Below, piece by piece: positions 22,253 to 33,723 of a stretch of DNA of 64,000 nucleotides. Under the pieces are notes generated by a model, which was not told where the DNA came from, made no database searches, and saw nothing but the letters and a program-made list of their open reading frames with translations. Every line of letters begins with the position of its first letter. Position 1 is the stretch's first letter. Source of the DNA: Schistosoma haematobium (taxonomy: Eukaryota; Platyhelminthes; Trematoda; Strigeidida; Schistosomatidae). The stretch covers positions 29,867,809 through 29,931,808 of the forward strand of contig NC_067197.1 of assembly GCF_000699445.3 (NCBI RefSeq), in the 5' to 3' direction. Position numbers and translations under genes: made by a program.

Positions 22253-24005
22253 ATAATGTTATCTTGTCAGTTGATGAAGATCAGACCATTCTTACGGACT
22301 CCAATTTGACTAAACTTATTTCAGAAAACATTTCAGTCTAAGTAGATTTATGTTTATGAGAGAAAAGTGTACGGTATACCTCCTTAATTAACTGTTCGTC
22401 AAGATTCACATTCACAACATGTTACTTTTTTTATCTTTCAGGTTTACATTGAAGACAAAGTTTGGATTCAGATTGAAACACGGATTAATAAAAACTTAGC
22501 TCAAATAATTGTTTTCATGTGCTGTTTTAAAGCATATTGACTGAACGATCGCGGGTTTTTCTTGACAAACTTTGGAAATACCATAAAGTCAAATCTATGA
22601 ACAATTTCAAATGAATAAAAAAATTTATTTGAACAATCTAAAATCAATTTTGTAGATTTCAAACTATACTATCTATGAAGATTATGAGACAAATAATCTT
22701 ATCTAAACAAATTAGTATGGCGGCTTACAATATTTATAATGTATGTGCATGACTTATTTGTAGGAAAAATTTCATCAAGCATAGACCTAATCATTGACAA
22801 GAGGACTATGTAACTTATGATTAACAAAGAGAAATTAAGGAGTAAATCCAGACCATGTGTAAACTACTATACTGGAACGTTAAGCGAGTGATATTTTGTA
22901 ATCATTCTTCGCTACTACACCAGTTCTAGTTAAGAAAGAATATAAGACCGGAATACTGGCGTAAATCATAGAGGTTCTACATTTGGTCCGTATATTTGTC
23001 GAATATATCTACTGAAGAAGCTGCAACTAAGTGTTATAGAAGATAAGGAGACTGTTAGTAGTCAGTTTACATGTATGTAAATTTTGCAGTTCATTAGGAC
23101 TGCAAAATGAACGAATGTCAGATACATGTTCATTAGATAATTTGGTGTTATTCAGCTAATCTCAGATTCTTTCAAAAGATTTAATTGAGTAGATATTGTA
23201 TACAAAGACATGAATATCTTGACATAAAGATAATTAAATGTTTCAAATCATGTCAAATGGATTCCGACACCTATAAAAACAAAGCTGCTAAGCCGACAGT
23301 TTTTAAATGCTGACAGATAATGATTCTTAGATCAATGATTCTGAGCACAGTATAACTTGACATTATTTAACAAGTAATAATTTATTCCTTGATAAGCAAT
23401 ACATTTCATAATCCGATTGAAAGCGTAAAGTTACAATTTTACCGAGCAGTCGTATGTTTTCAATGTTAAATAAATTTTCTTTATAGTGATTCAATAGAGT
23501 GTCTATCAACTACGATAGTGAGCTTGGACCATGCTTTAGAGGTTTTTATTATATACAATATGAGTCAGACAAAACAGATTAGCATTTTATTTCTGAACGA
23601 TCCCAGTGAATCAGATAGTTTGAGACTGTCTTAAGACAATAGTTTACTTAAACTGAATGATGAACAGTGATAATTTTTAATATCACTATGTGATTCCAGT
23701 GTATTTTGCATACTGTTATCCTACATCATAAAAAGATACTAATTATTCTCGTGTTTATTTATTCTGATAGTAGATATTCCCATATAATTCTGGTTGATAA
23801 TCATTTTTTATCCTTAATTCAGAACTATGAATCTACTAATTTGCAAAGACTGTAGTTTTGTGTTTTTATCCAGATAATAGTTTAGATTTCTGACTATTCA
23901 CTAATACTGAACCAAAATTAAAATAATAATCTGAACTCTTTTTTGTCAAGAAATTTATTTTGTATAGTAGGTTAATCATTCAATAAATTTCGTCGTTTGT
24001 CATCG
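22253..24005. other. AT-rich DNA without recognised gene
   Basis: Nothing supportable was seen. Confidence 0.45.
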
Positions 24006-24272
24006 ATTAATTAATCAGTCCAATAGTTGAGATCACGAGTCAGTTGAAACTAGGCCACCATGGAAAACCTGGAAGCACTGGATGGTCATTTCGCCCTATT
24101 GTAGGACTTCTCAGAAGCACGCATCTACGATCCCACCTTGCGAGATTAGAACCCAAGACTTATCAGTCACGCGCGAGAGCGCTTAACCACTAGATCATTA
24201 GACCATTGACTTATGATCTCAACTATTGGAATTACTATAATATCCACAAAACCCCTTCTGAAATTAATTAAT
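24006..24272. mobile_element. Family B inverted pair: minus copy plus plus-oriented tail
   Basis: The minus copy (about 24020-24200) has a damaged core (CTGAGAA) and a head with a recognisable A box. It is joined to a plus-oriented tail (about 24205-24262, TTGACT..TGATCTCAAC ... ACCCCTTCTGA). The 10-bp repeats ATTAATTAAT at 24006-24015 and 24263-24272 bracket it, although this sequence is low in complexity. Confidence 0.75.
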
Positions 24273-25043
24273 AATCCTGAATTAACTTGTGACCAACTAT
24301 GATCTAAACTACAGAATCTCTACCGTGAAACCCTAATTGATGGAAACCGGCTGTATTAGAAAAGAGACAAGTATTATTGAAATCTTTGAACGATAATTTC
24401 TGCATAACACAAAACTGATTGAAATTATAAAATTATTTGATTTCAGCCTACTTTGAAACTCAAAAAGCGTTAGATTGTTACTGTATATAATTATGAGTGT
24501 AGAATAAGGAATATTTTTAAAACTTAAAGAAAACATCTAATCAGTTTTTAATGGTTCATGACAAAAGCATCCTCTTGGAATGTTTAATTCATCTTTGAGT
24601 TTTTTGTTTCTCTTTTCAAATTAATCACTTTATTAAAATTACCTTATTCCTAAATCATGTTTTAATTAATTTTCATTAAGATTTTGAATAAACTTATAAG
24701 AAATGATAGAAAATGACAATTTATAATAAAGAAGGAAGAAGAAGAAGAGGAAGAAGGAGAAGGAGAAGGAAATAAGTAAGCTCAATAATAGTGCATTTTG
24801 ATGATAAATGTATTTCAGTCACGTAGATTATTAGATAGATAAAATGATTGATAGAGAGATAATTAATAAATAATAAAATAATGATATATCTGATAATATA
24901 TCTTCAGAGTAAATAAACGAATAATCGAAATTGAATAAGTATTCTACAAGATATTCAATTGACTTGAAATAAATAGGTCAACCCCTGGTAATGACACCTA
25001 TAATCAAGTAATATTAGCCTTGTATTCTTTTATCTATGAATAA
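24273..25043. other. AT-rich DNA with a GAA-rich tract
   Basis: A GAAGAA/GGA purine run lies at about 24730-24770. No gene was recognised. Confidence 0.45.
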
Positions 25044-25260
25044 GTAGGCAATAATGATTATCAGTGTGGGAATTTGTGGAGATTGTAGTATTTTCGAGGT
25101 GGAATTCACGGATTGATCTAAAGTAGATGAACATTAAAAACCTAGAAGCACTGGACGGTCGTTTAGTTTTAGTATGGGACTTTTTAGTTGTGTGCATACA
25201 TGACCCTGTACTAGGGAATTGAACACAAAACCTTCAGTCTCTCATGAGAATGCATGAAAT
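25044..25260 (-). repeat. Highly diverged family B copy
   Basis: The terminal TTTGTGGAGATT motif, the CTAGAAGCACTGGACGGTCG segment and the TATGGGACTTTTTAG remnant of the hammerhead keep the family order, but many substitutions are present. The ribozyme core is lost. Confidence 0.65.
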
Positions 25261-25637
25261 CATCTGGACAGAGTATAGATTTACTTAAATTAAACCGATA
25301 AAGTCAATAACAGGTAGATCTATATTAGTTTATCTGAAAAATTCAAGTTCACTACAATACTTTAATATGATTAACAGATTTAGTTATCTTGATTTATAAC
25401 AAATCAGATTTATCACTGATAGATTATTTAGAAAAAGTATCTCTCAGTAAATGATAATTTACACAATAAGAAATTTCTTATGAATATTGAAGTTAATAGA
25501 ACGTGTATAAAAATAAGTTAGTTTATCTTGTAATTAAACTGTATCAATAAACGTACATTTTAAATAATTTTATTATGCGTTAAGTGCGATACTAAATTCA
25601 TCATTGTTATATCCCGATGAGGATAATGAATGGTAAC

Positions 25638-26070
25638 TGTTGGAATCTATTTCTCGACTAATGCAATACGTATAATTTTATTGTATAATTGTTAAGTACC
25701 TAAGCTATTCATATTCGTGCTCCTCTTATCATAAGCTTTATTTTGACTTATGGACAATTATTATACGATTAAGCATTCTTGAGTTATGCTCAGTCTACTA
25801 ATTACAGTCTTCTACATTCACAGCCACTTTTGGCTAGATCTTGTAAGAATGTTATTTTCCATTTTCCATATTATGATGTGGTCTGTTTGGTTTGTATATA
25901 AATCCAGTATGTTTGAAATACATGATTCAAATTGTAGAGGTTGAGATTGGTGTTCTGGACTTAACAGGCAAGGCTAGGTATGAAAAAGGACCGATCGATA
26001 ATCATTGTTTTCTACTTGGCGGTATCACTACGTCATACATTAATAGGGCACAAGGTCATAAGTTATAACA
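25638..26070 (+). mobile_element. Solo-LTR-like repeat (433 bp)
   Basis: It starts TGTTGGAATC and ends AAGTTATAACA, with TGTT...AACA ends and a TATATAAAT near 25898-25906. A second, diverged copy lies at 20030-20460 on the other strand, which supports a dispersed element. No 4-6 bp target duplication was found (GTAAC left, ATTAT right), so the ends may be imprecise. Confidence 0.55.
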
Positions 26071-26089
26071 ATTATATCAACATATTTCA

Positions 26090-26386
26090 GTTGTTGAGAT
26101 CATGAGTCAATTGAAGCTAGATCACCATGGAAAAACTGAAAGCACTGGACGGGCGTTTCGTCCTATTGTTGGACTCCTCAACAGTGCGCATTCACGACCC
26201 CGCACCCCTCAAGATTCGGAATTAAGGACCTATCAGTCTCGCGCTCAGCCAGTAGACTACTGAGCCGGCATCCAACTGTGTTAATGTCTAACTTCAGTCA
26301 GGTTTTCCATGGTGGTCTAGCTTCAATTGACTCATAATCTCAACCATTGAAATTACTATAATATCCACAAAAACACTTCTGATATG
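26090..26386. repeat. Family B inverted pair: minus copy plus plus-oriented tail
   Basis: The minus copy (26090-26302) has hammerhead core CTGAGGA preceded by CTGTTGAGG, that is, helix I/core junction altered to CACTGTTGAGGA, so the core is one base off. It joins a plus tail (26303-26386, GGTTTTCCATGGTGGTCTAG ... CACTTCTGATA). Flanks are similar but not a clean duplication. Confidence 0.75.
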
Positions 26387-26624
26387 TATCAATATATAAT
26401 GAATTTCATCACTTATTATCATTTAGTTAACAATGAAAAATCGTAGCTTTTGATAATAAGAACTTCTTTGAAGGTGAAAAATATGATCTCAATGGATGTA
26501 GCATCTTCGTTCACCAATAAGAACTTCTATCCTAAACAGTAGGGTTAAGTCATTAGAACTTCATTTTAAATATTATTATGAATGATTACATTATATGCTT
26601 TTACAAAACAAACAGATATCAGTC

Positions 26625-26832
26625 ATTTCACAGATTGAAATCATGAGTCAATTGAAGCTAGATCACCATAAAAAACCTGGAAGCACTGGACGGCTCTTTC
26701 GTCCTGGTATGGGACTCCTCAGCAGTGTGCATTCACGATCCCGCACCTCGCGAGATTCCAACCCATGACCTACCAGTCTCGCGCCAGGCGCTTAACCAAC
26801 TAGACCACTGAGCCGGCATCCGTCAATGCTAA
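26625..26832 (-). repeat. Family B hammerhead SINE-like copy
   Basis: Tail, hammerhead and complete tRNA-like head (A-box-like AGTGGTCTAGTTGGTTAAG and B-box in reverse complement) are present. The core CTGAGGA is intact, but helix III is disrupted (AGAG opposite CCGT). Confidence 0.8.
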
Positions 26833-27648
26833 TGATTTACAATCATAAGTTAAATAAATATTCAATTAGAAAATCATTTACTTTCTAATTAATCTCATAT
26901 TTATTCGATTTTATTATAAACTGATCTATTCTAATCTAATCTAATCTGTTATACATACTTGTTCCAGTCAATAAATAAACAAAATTTACATTTAAAGAAT
27001 AAACCATAATTTTTTTAATTTTTTTAGAAAAAAAATACAAAAATCTGTAAAAAAAACGTCTCTGTAAACAAAACACCAAAAAAAATAGAAAAAAAAATAA
27101 ATAAAACTTGATTCATTAGTGAAATCATAAGTAACCAAATATTGACTATTGAATATATAGAAATATGTTCATTCCTATATAAAGAATTTTCTTAATTATT
27201 TTACTTTAACTATTTATTATTGTTGTTGATGTCGATGTTTAAATAAACAGAATTATTTACATTGGATGTTTATATGAGATTTAAAGAGTAAATATTTACA
27301 ATATAACTAGTTTATTAGTTAAAGCGGTTTAGGAAGAAAAAAAGAAACAAAAATGGGATAATTTGGTTCTTTGTTGTTTTTTCCTTTCTCTTCCTCCTGT
27401 GAATTTTTTCTAATTCTAATATAAAATAGACAAGTACATGTATTTACATATAATATGAAACCATAACCGAAATTCTTAGTTCTTTCTAATTATTTCCTTG
27501 AATTAAATTTGATTCATTAAATCTATGTTAATAAGGAATCGGAATGTATTCAGTTGTATACTTTTTCAAATGATTCGTAATAACTTCCATTACAATGTAG
27601 CGTCATCCAATAAGCTATTGAAAAATAGGGATTTTTAAATAGTTGTTT
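26833..27648. other. AT-rich DNA without recognised gene
   Basis: Long A-runs at about 27010-27110. Nothing else was recognised. Confidence 0.45.
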
Positions 27649-27690
27649 TCACAATTGATTGACCACTAGGTGGTGATCAATCAATTGTGA
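27649..27690. repeat. 42-bp near-perfect palindrome
   Basis: Arms TCACAATTGATTGACCAC and GTGGTGATCAATCAATTGTGA pair with one mismatch around a CTAGG-like centre. Related half-sites occur at 13795-13815, 63519-63545 and 63735-63764. Confidence 0.85.
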
Positions 27691-27820
27691 TTACATCTCA
27701 GTCCTACAGGAGGTTAGTCACGGCTCGGATAGCTCAGTAGTAACGTCTCTGACTGTGAAGCTGAGTGACACGAGATCGAATCTGCCAGGGAGCACCAGTT
27801 CCCTCAAGATTACAGGTACA

Positions 27821-27863
27821 CCTTGCTGACGAGTGCCAAGTAGCACGAAACCCGGGTCCAGGG
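27821..27863 (+). ncRNA. Type I hammerhead ribozyme, family C, intact consensus
   Basis: Helix I CCTTG pairs with CAGGG (one G-U). Core CTGACGA (27826-27832), helix II GTGC/GCAC (27833-27836/27843-27846), core GAA, helix III ACCC/GGGT (27850-27857), and cleavage after C27858 (GGGTC). Every conserved core base is present. Helix II differs from families A and B, yet pairing is kept by compensating bases, which argues for real selection on structure. Confidence 0.8.
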
Positions 27864-27896
27864 TTTCCTGTTGACTACCTCCAACCACCATCTAAA

Positions 27897-29520
27897 TCTA
27901 AATAGTTGTTTTTTTATTTAACAATGTAATATCTGTGGAATAGTGTTTTCACTTAATTTTTTACACAAAAGGAATTTAACTCTCATGGAGGGGGGAGGAA
28001 CGATATATTGGAACTATTTGACCGTGATGAAGTTAATTATGATGAGTAAAGTTCTTTGGGTAAGATATTCAAGATGATTACAAAATTTACAAATACACTA
28101 TTAAAATGTAGTTAGTTTCTTTTTCGATGTCATTTTTATGAGCGATCAAGTTACATCTTTTTGTTCGTAGATGTTGAACAATATTCAGAATTTCATTATG
28201 AACTAACTTCATATACAATAGGTAGCTTTGTAATACAGATTCACTTAACTGGGAATCATTCATCACCTGGATAGCGTTTTTACAACAAATTTTAACTTTC
28301 TTATCTTTTACTTCATGATCATAAATTTGAATCTGTCATAGTAAAGATAAATACCTGAAGTCTCTAGATACTAAATACTTTTTAGCTTTTTCTTTACATT
28401 TGCCAATCGATTTTTTGCTTACTTATATGTATATTTGAAGACATTAGACTTTATTATTCCATAGACAGTGGGATAATATCACTATCATGTTGTTAATCTA
28501 CACAGTATGAGCTATTAAGAGTAAGAATATGGCTCAAAAGGATAGGATGACTAAATAAAAGCAACATGTTCACAGAATTTCAATAGTTAATTTTATCTCA
28601 AAATTTGTGTTTTAACGTCTAATTTAATTTTAAACAAACATAATAATATTCATCCTTAATTTCAGGAATATCTTCTATAATGTCAAAGTATATAACTAAA
28701 ATTATATAACCAATTTACCAGACATATAGTTCCAGTAGCTAACGAATCTTCATCAAAATAATTATTTCTTATGAAAAATGCCTTTGGCCATCTAAACGGA
28801 AAAACTGGATCTGGTCAACATGTAACTATATACATTGTTGATATTGTTAGTTGTTTTATCGAACAATAACTTTTACATATTTTTAATAAAGTTGTTAATT
28901 CATTGATATCTTTACTAAAGAAGAAGATTTTGTTCATATAATGCTCTGATTTACCTTCAAAATAGAAAACAACTATATAAACTGAATCTTGAAAACTTGG
29001 CAAGACTATAATTTATGAACAAACCATTAAGATTACTGATAATAAGTCTAGTATTTCGGTGTGAAATTCATTTATCCATTCGGTTATACTTCATGTCAGT
29101 TTATGATAAATACGCTAACTTCAATTCGTAACCCAAACTTTTAACTCTAAATCCTAATCTTTATTCTTCACATTAATTTATAACTCTCTTTTAAACCTAG
29201 CAACTATATAGATATTCTCAAGGTTACTTTGGCATCATTCAAAAGTCATTTACTAACTATGATTTCATCGGAAATTCATATAAAAATCTAATTTGTTAAA
29301 AAAATATTGTACATTACTTGTTGTTGTTAATTAGAATAACGATTTTTTTGATACATTAGACACATACTATTTGTCATAATTTCTCTTCGTTTACCGAAGA
29401 AAGAAAAATTTAATTTTCATGAATAATTTGTGATTAGATTTCAATATGATTAACCAGTAAAAGCTTCTTATTCACTTTCAGTTTTATTATTTAAGTAGTT
29501 ACTTTAGCTACTCATACAAT
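27897..29520. other. AT-rich DNA without recognised gene
   Basis: Nothing supportable was seen. Confidence 0.45.
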
Positions 29521-29619
29521 AAGTGTATACATCAATTGTAGACTTGTACGACAATAGAAAATAACTATTCTGAATGTAATAAAGTTTTTGTGTAGTATTT
29601 TATTAAGTAAAAATAAATA
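29521..29619. repeat. Left copy of a 99-bp direct duplication flanking a family B insertion
   Basis: It aligns gap-free with 30098-30196 with five differences (about 95% identity). The insertion between them is made of family B sequence only. Confidence 0.85.
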
Positions 29620-30097
29620 TCAGAAGGGATTTGGGGAGATTTTAGAAAGTTCACAGATTGAAATCATGAGTCAATTGAAGCTAGATCACCATGGAAAACA
29701 TGGAATCACTGGACGACCGTCTCATCCTAGTATGGGACTCCTCAGCAGTGCGCATCCACGATCCCGCATCCCGCGAGACTCGAACCCAGGGCCCACCAGT
29801 CTCGCGCCAGACGCTTAACCAACTAGATCACTGAGCTGGCATCCAACTGTGTTAATGTCTAACTTCAACCAATCCACGAAGTTGTGCCACCCTACACCAT
29901 TGTCTTCAGTGAGCTGATATCTCACAACAGACCTGGTTGAACTCCACTGATAACGGCTTCTCACTAGAACTCCAGAAGTATCTCTAGAAGTCAGTCACTA
30001 GTGAGCAGATGATTATTATCAGAAGGGGTTAGTGGAGATTTTAGAAATTTCACAGATTGAAATCATGAGTCAATTGAAGCTAGACCACTATGGAAAC
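29620..30097 (-). mobile_element. Family B extended copy with partial second tail
   Basis: On the minus strand a full copy (29620-30020) carries the terminal motif, tail, hammerhead, tRNA-like head and a 5' extension (CTAGAACTCCAGAAGTATCTC on the plus strand). It is followed by a second same-strand terminal motif and tail (30020-30097). The hammerhead is inactive by sequence: GGATGAGAC replaces GGACGAAAC. The same block recurs at 33041-33459. Confidence 0.85.
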
Positions 30098-30196
30098 AAG
30101 CGTATACATCAATAGTAGACTTGTATGACAATAGAAAATAACTATTCTGAATGTAGTAAAGTTTTTGTGTAGTATTTTGTTAAGTAAAAATAAATA
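30098..30196. repeat. Right copy of the 99-bp direct duplication
   Basis: Partner of 29521-29619; it begins AAGCGTATACATCAATAG. Confidence 0.85.
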
Positions 30197-30784
30197 ACTA
30201 AATGCTTAAAATCCTTATTGTTTAATATGACCATTATTTACTTAGAATTTTAAACCATAAGTCAGTCCAGTTCTACTGACATTGATTAATTTTTGATAGA
30301 GATAAGTTTTGAGGTTATATTACCAATATAAGTTCCTAATGCTATTAGATATTGAACTTATTTATTATCTTCTTTTTACATACAGTTTATATTTGAGAAA
30401 TTATTTCCTTAGAAATTATGTTACAGCGAAAAGTAGTTGCATCATCCCAGTTTAAAGTTTAGCTAAATACTTGAGTCTTATCTAAAAATTAAGACTAGTG
30501 GGTTTTAAAAATGTCAAGGCTGAAGCAGGTACAGCCGGGAATAGTGAATGTACAGTGTTGTAAAGAACCAAGATGTTATGAAACACTACCAGCGGTTTCC
30601 GATTAAAAAATTATTGTAAAATTGATGTCAGTTCGTCGTGGAAAATTAATATTGTTTTATTATTATTTATGCACTGCCTAAAATTATTCATACAAACATA
30701 AGATATGAAGAAATTGTGATGCTAATGAACGTGCTACCTCGCTGAAGTGCTGCTTTATACAAAGTTGCAGGTGCACATCACTCA
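30197..30784. other. AT-rich DNA without recognised gene
   Basis: Nothing supportable was seen. Confidence 0.4.
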
Positions 30785-31726
30785 GAAACAAACAGTAATA
30801 TGGTTTACTTACTTACTTACGCCTGTTACTCCCAATGGAGCATAGGCCACCGACCAGCATTCTCCAACCGACTCTGTCCTGGGCCTTCTTTTCTAGTTCC
30901 ATCCAATTCTTGTTCATTTTTCTCATGTCAATCTTCATTTCCCGGCGTAATGTGTTCTTTGGCCTTCCTCTTTTCCTTTGGCCTTGAGGATTCCATGTGA
31001 GGGATTGCCTTGTGATGTAGCTGGGTGCTTTCCTCAATGTGTGTCCTATCCACTTCCAGAGCTTCTTCCTGATTTCTTCCTCCGCTGGGATCTGGTTTGT
31101 TCTCTCCCACAGTACGTTGTTGCTAATAGTGTCCGGCCAACGGATCCGAAGTATTTTGCGTAGACAACTGTTAATAAACACCTATATCTTCTGGATGATG
31201 GCTTTCGTAGTTCTCCAAGTCTCTGCCCCATACAGTAAAACTGTCTTGACATTTGTATTGAAAATTCTGACCTTGGTGTTGGTTGACAGTTGTTTTGAGT
31301 TTAAGATGTTCTTCAGCTGTAAATATACTGTTCTTGCTTTGCCGATCCGCGCCTTCACATCTGCATCAGATCCACCCTGTTCATCAATGATGCTGCCCAG
31401 ATATGTAAAGGTTTTTACATCTTCCAAAGCCTCCCCGTCAATTGTGATTGGATTGGTGCATGCTGTGTTGTATCGGAGAATCTTGCTTTTCCCTTTGTGT
31501 ATATTGAAACCTACTGCTGATGAGGCTGCTGCTACACTGGTCATCTTCTCCTGCATTTGTTGTTGCGTGTGCGATAGAAGAGTCAGATCATCTGCGAAGT
31601 CTAGATCATCCAACTGCATCTTAGATGTCCATTGTATCCCGCGCTTCCCTTCAGACGTTGACGTCTTCATGATCCAGTCGATCACCAGGAGAAAGAGAAA
31701 GGGTGAGAAATAAACAGTAATATGGT
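30785..31726 (-). mobile_element. 5'-truncated RTE-type LINE (SR2/Perere-3-like) with 20-bp target duplication
   Basis: The element body is 30805-31706 on the minus strand. It ends in four TTAC units (plus strand 30805-30820), the (GTAA)n tail typical of this group. Direct repeats of 20 bp with one mismatch (GAAA(C/T)AAACAGTAATATGGT) lie at 30785-30804 and 31707-31726. Only the reverse transcriptase C-terminal half and 3' end are present, as expected from incomplete reverse transcription. Confidence 0.9.
30813..31706 (-). pseudogene. RTE-type reverse transcriptase fragment with one in-frame stop
   Basis: About 297 codons cover RT motif C (DDLDFADDLTLLS, near 31600-31620), the KSKILRYNT, FTYLGSIID and LLYGAETWRTT blocks, and the C-terminal region with [22 protein letters not shown] and DRVGWRMLV. 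The only lesion in the retained frame is a UAG at about 31182-31184, right after IIQKI. Motifs A and B and the endonuclease are missing through 5' truncation. Encoded activity would have been nicking and target-primed reverse transcription in the full element. The high openness suggests a fairly recent insertion. Confidence 0.9.
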
Positions 31727-32483
31727 AGCTGATGAATATTTACCTCTAACAAACTCATTTGATTCTACGCTATTTGAACATAAAAAAATAGGCATTTTCT
31801 AATTGTTCTTTTTTATCTTTCTTCATTTTCGAAACATTTAAAAGGTCAATTTTTTTTTATTTGCACGACTGTAATGAATGAGAGCTCAAATGTGGACAAT
31901 CAATTTACTGTTTAATACAAAATTACAGAGTTCTTTCATTATATGTGAAAACCATACATTAAGTACCTCATTTGCAAATCCTCCATCAATAATCTCAAGC
32001 TTCGTCGTTTCTTCGTTTCTATAACTATCACTGCTGTTCACATTTCCGTCCACTTATATTCTATCTCCTTAACCACCACCACGCGTTAGTGGCATTAACG
32101 ACCAGTATTGATTATTCTAAACTTTTAAAACTATCCTTCTAAATGTTTGTTAAGAATATGTTATATACGATCACTCAAGATGTGTTTTGTGTGATGATTA
32201 AACGTCTTTGTATGTCATCAATAGTTAACTGATAACTGTTTCAAATTTTAAACTAGTGTCCTGAGGTCAAAATATCCAGATTATCAACCAAAACTCAGGA
32301 TTAATTGATCCAGTCCTTTCAGAAAGAAACCACAGACAAACAATCTCACCTACTAGTTTTTTTTTACTTCCGTTTCAGTAATATCTTGCATTTATGCTTA
32401 ACATGTTCCTACAGATAACATCCAATATTCTGTAGTAGAAACATACAGTGGCTTAGTATCGCTAACCAATCACCTTGGTAACC
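31727..32483. other. AT-rich DNA without recognised gene
   Basis: Nothing supportable was seen. Confidence 0.4.
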
Positions 32484-32680
32484 GTTATTATATAAAACTT
32501 AATGGTGTACGAAATCAGAAGGCAATAAGAAGCGGCAACTACAGTTTATTAGCGCACAGCACAGATAACAAAGCTACAAGTACTTCGAGCGAATTTGGAG
32601 CAGAGGCGAATCTAAGCGTATGCGAGCAAATACAGAGGCGAATTTATAATTGAACAGAATAAGGGCACAACAAAGTGAAG
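32484..32680 (-). mobile_element. Possible degenerate LTR fragment
   Basis: On the minus strand this starts TGTTGTGCCCTTATTC, has an AATAAA within GCGCTAATAAACTG, and ends ...TATATAATAACG. It is less AT-rich than its surroundings. There is no clean end, partner copy or target duplication, so the call is weak. Confidence 0.25.
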
Positions 32681-33002
32681 ACTTTTAATAGGATTCGAGT
32701 ACATATATACATGGGGAAGATAATGATTCATCAAGCGATATTTAAACTATCACCATTTAAGCTAGAGAGAGATATATATGCGTAGCTATCATATGATCAA
32801 GAGTAAATGTTTATACCGATAAGATAGTGATCATAATAGTACCAAAAAATAGACAAATTGTTACTGTTTGAATAGTAGTGTTTGTTAAATAAGTTAGTAA
32901 AAGAGCTTGACAAACGTTGACCAAAATCAAAATTGATTGTAGAAGAGTTGCTATAAGTATGCATTAAATTTAAAACTGAACAACATACATTATTATCAGA
33001 AG

Positions 33003-33458
33003 GGATTTGTGGAGATTTTAGTAATTTCAATAGTTGAAATCATGAGTCAGTTGAAGCTAGATCACCATGGAAAACATGGAATCACTGGACGACCGTCTCA
33101 TCCTAGTATGGGACTCCTCAGCAGTGCGCATCCACGATCCCGCATCCCGCGAGACTCGAACCCAGGGCCCACCAGTCTCGCGCCAGACGCTTAACCAACT
33201 AGATCACTGAGCTGGCATCCAACTGTGTTAATGTCTAACTTCAACCAATCCACGAAGTTGTGCCACCCTACACCATTGTCTTCAGTGAGCTGATATCTCA
33301 CAACAGACCTGGTTGAACTCCACTGATAACGGCTTCTCACTAGAACTCCAGAAGTATCTCTAGAAGTCAGTCACTAGTGAGCAGATGATTATTATCAGAA
33401 GGGGTTAGTGGAGATTTTAGAAATTTCACAGATTGAAATCATGAGTCAATTGAAGCTA
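33003..33458 (-). mobile_element. Family B extended copy, near-identical duplicate of 29665-30083
   Basis: From 33041 it runs collinear with 29665 (constant offset 3376) for about 420 bp with essentially one difference. It covers tail, damaged hammerhead, head, 5' extension and the next terminal motif. The flanks differ, and the 99-bp flanking repeat is absent here. Confidence 0.85.
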
Positions 33459-33625
33459 GATCACCATGGAAAACCTGAAAGCACTGGACGGCCGTTTCTT
33501 CCTAGTATGGGATCGTGGATGAGCACTGCTGAGGAATCCCATACTAGGGCGAAACGGCCGTCCAGTGCTTCCAGGTTTTTCATAGTGTTCTAGCTTCAAT
33601 TGACTCATGATTTCAATTTATGAAA
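33390..33625. repeat. Family B inverted partial pair
   Basis: A minus-oriented tail and partial hammerhead (33390-33512) joins directly to a plus-oriented hammerhead and tail (33512-33625). No tRNA-like head is kept, so this is a headless foldback. Confidence 0.8.
33523..33568 (+). ncRNA. Hammerhead ribozyme, family B, weakened helix II
   Basis: Helix I GCACTG/CAGTGC is perfect; core CTGAGGA, GAAAC, helix III ACGG/CCGT and cleavage after C33562. The closing base pair of helix II is A opposite C instead of G-C, which should impair folding. Confidence 0.5.
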
Positions 33626-33677
33626 CATATATTAAGAGGGTTAACTTATTCGAAAACACTTTTCGTTCTTGTACTAA

Positions 33678-33679
33678 AC

Positions 33680-33723
<44 letters not shown>

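Larger units (their letters stand above)
27649..27896 (+). repeat. Family C hammerhead repeat, best copy
   Basis: In order: a 42-bp palindrome (27649-27690), a linker ending GAGGTTAGTCAC, then a tRNA-like head beginning GGCTCGGATAGCTCAGT (A box TAGCTCAGTAGT) with B-box-like GAGATCGAATC at about 27772-27782, then GGGAGCACCAGTTCCCTC, then an intact hammerhead, ending about CCTCCAACCACCATC. No poly(A) or obvious target duplication was seen. Confidence 0.8.

Noticed and set aside
27720..27795. Possible genuine tRNA gene in the family C head
   Set aside because: A and B boxes are present, but no acceptor stem or cloverleaf closes and the sequence continues into a repeat; the heads of families A and B fail likewise.
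31039..31713. 224-codon plus-strand frame with Cys/Phe/Leu-rich, membrane-like composition
   Set aside because: It lies antisense to a clear RTE reverse transcriptase.
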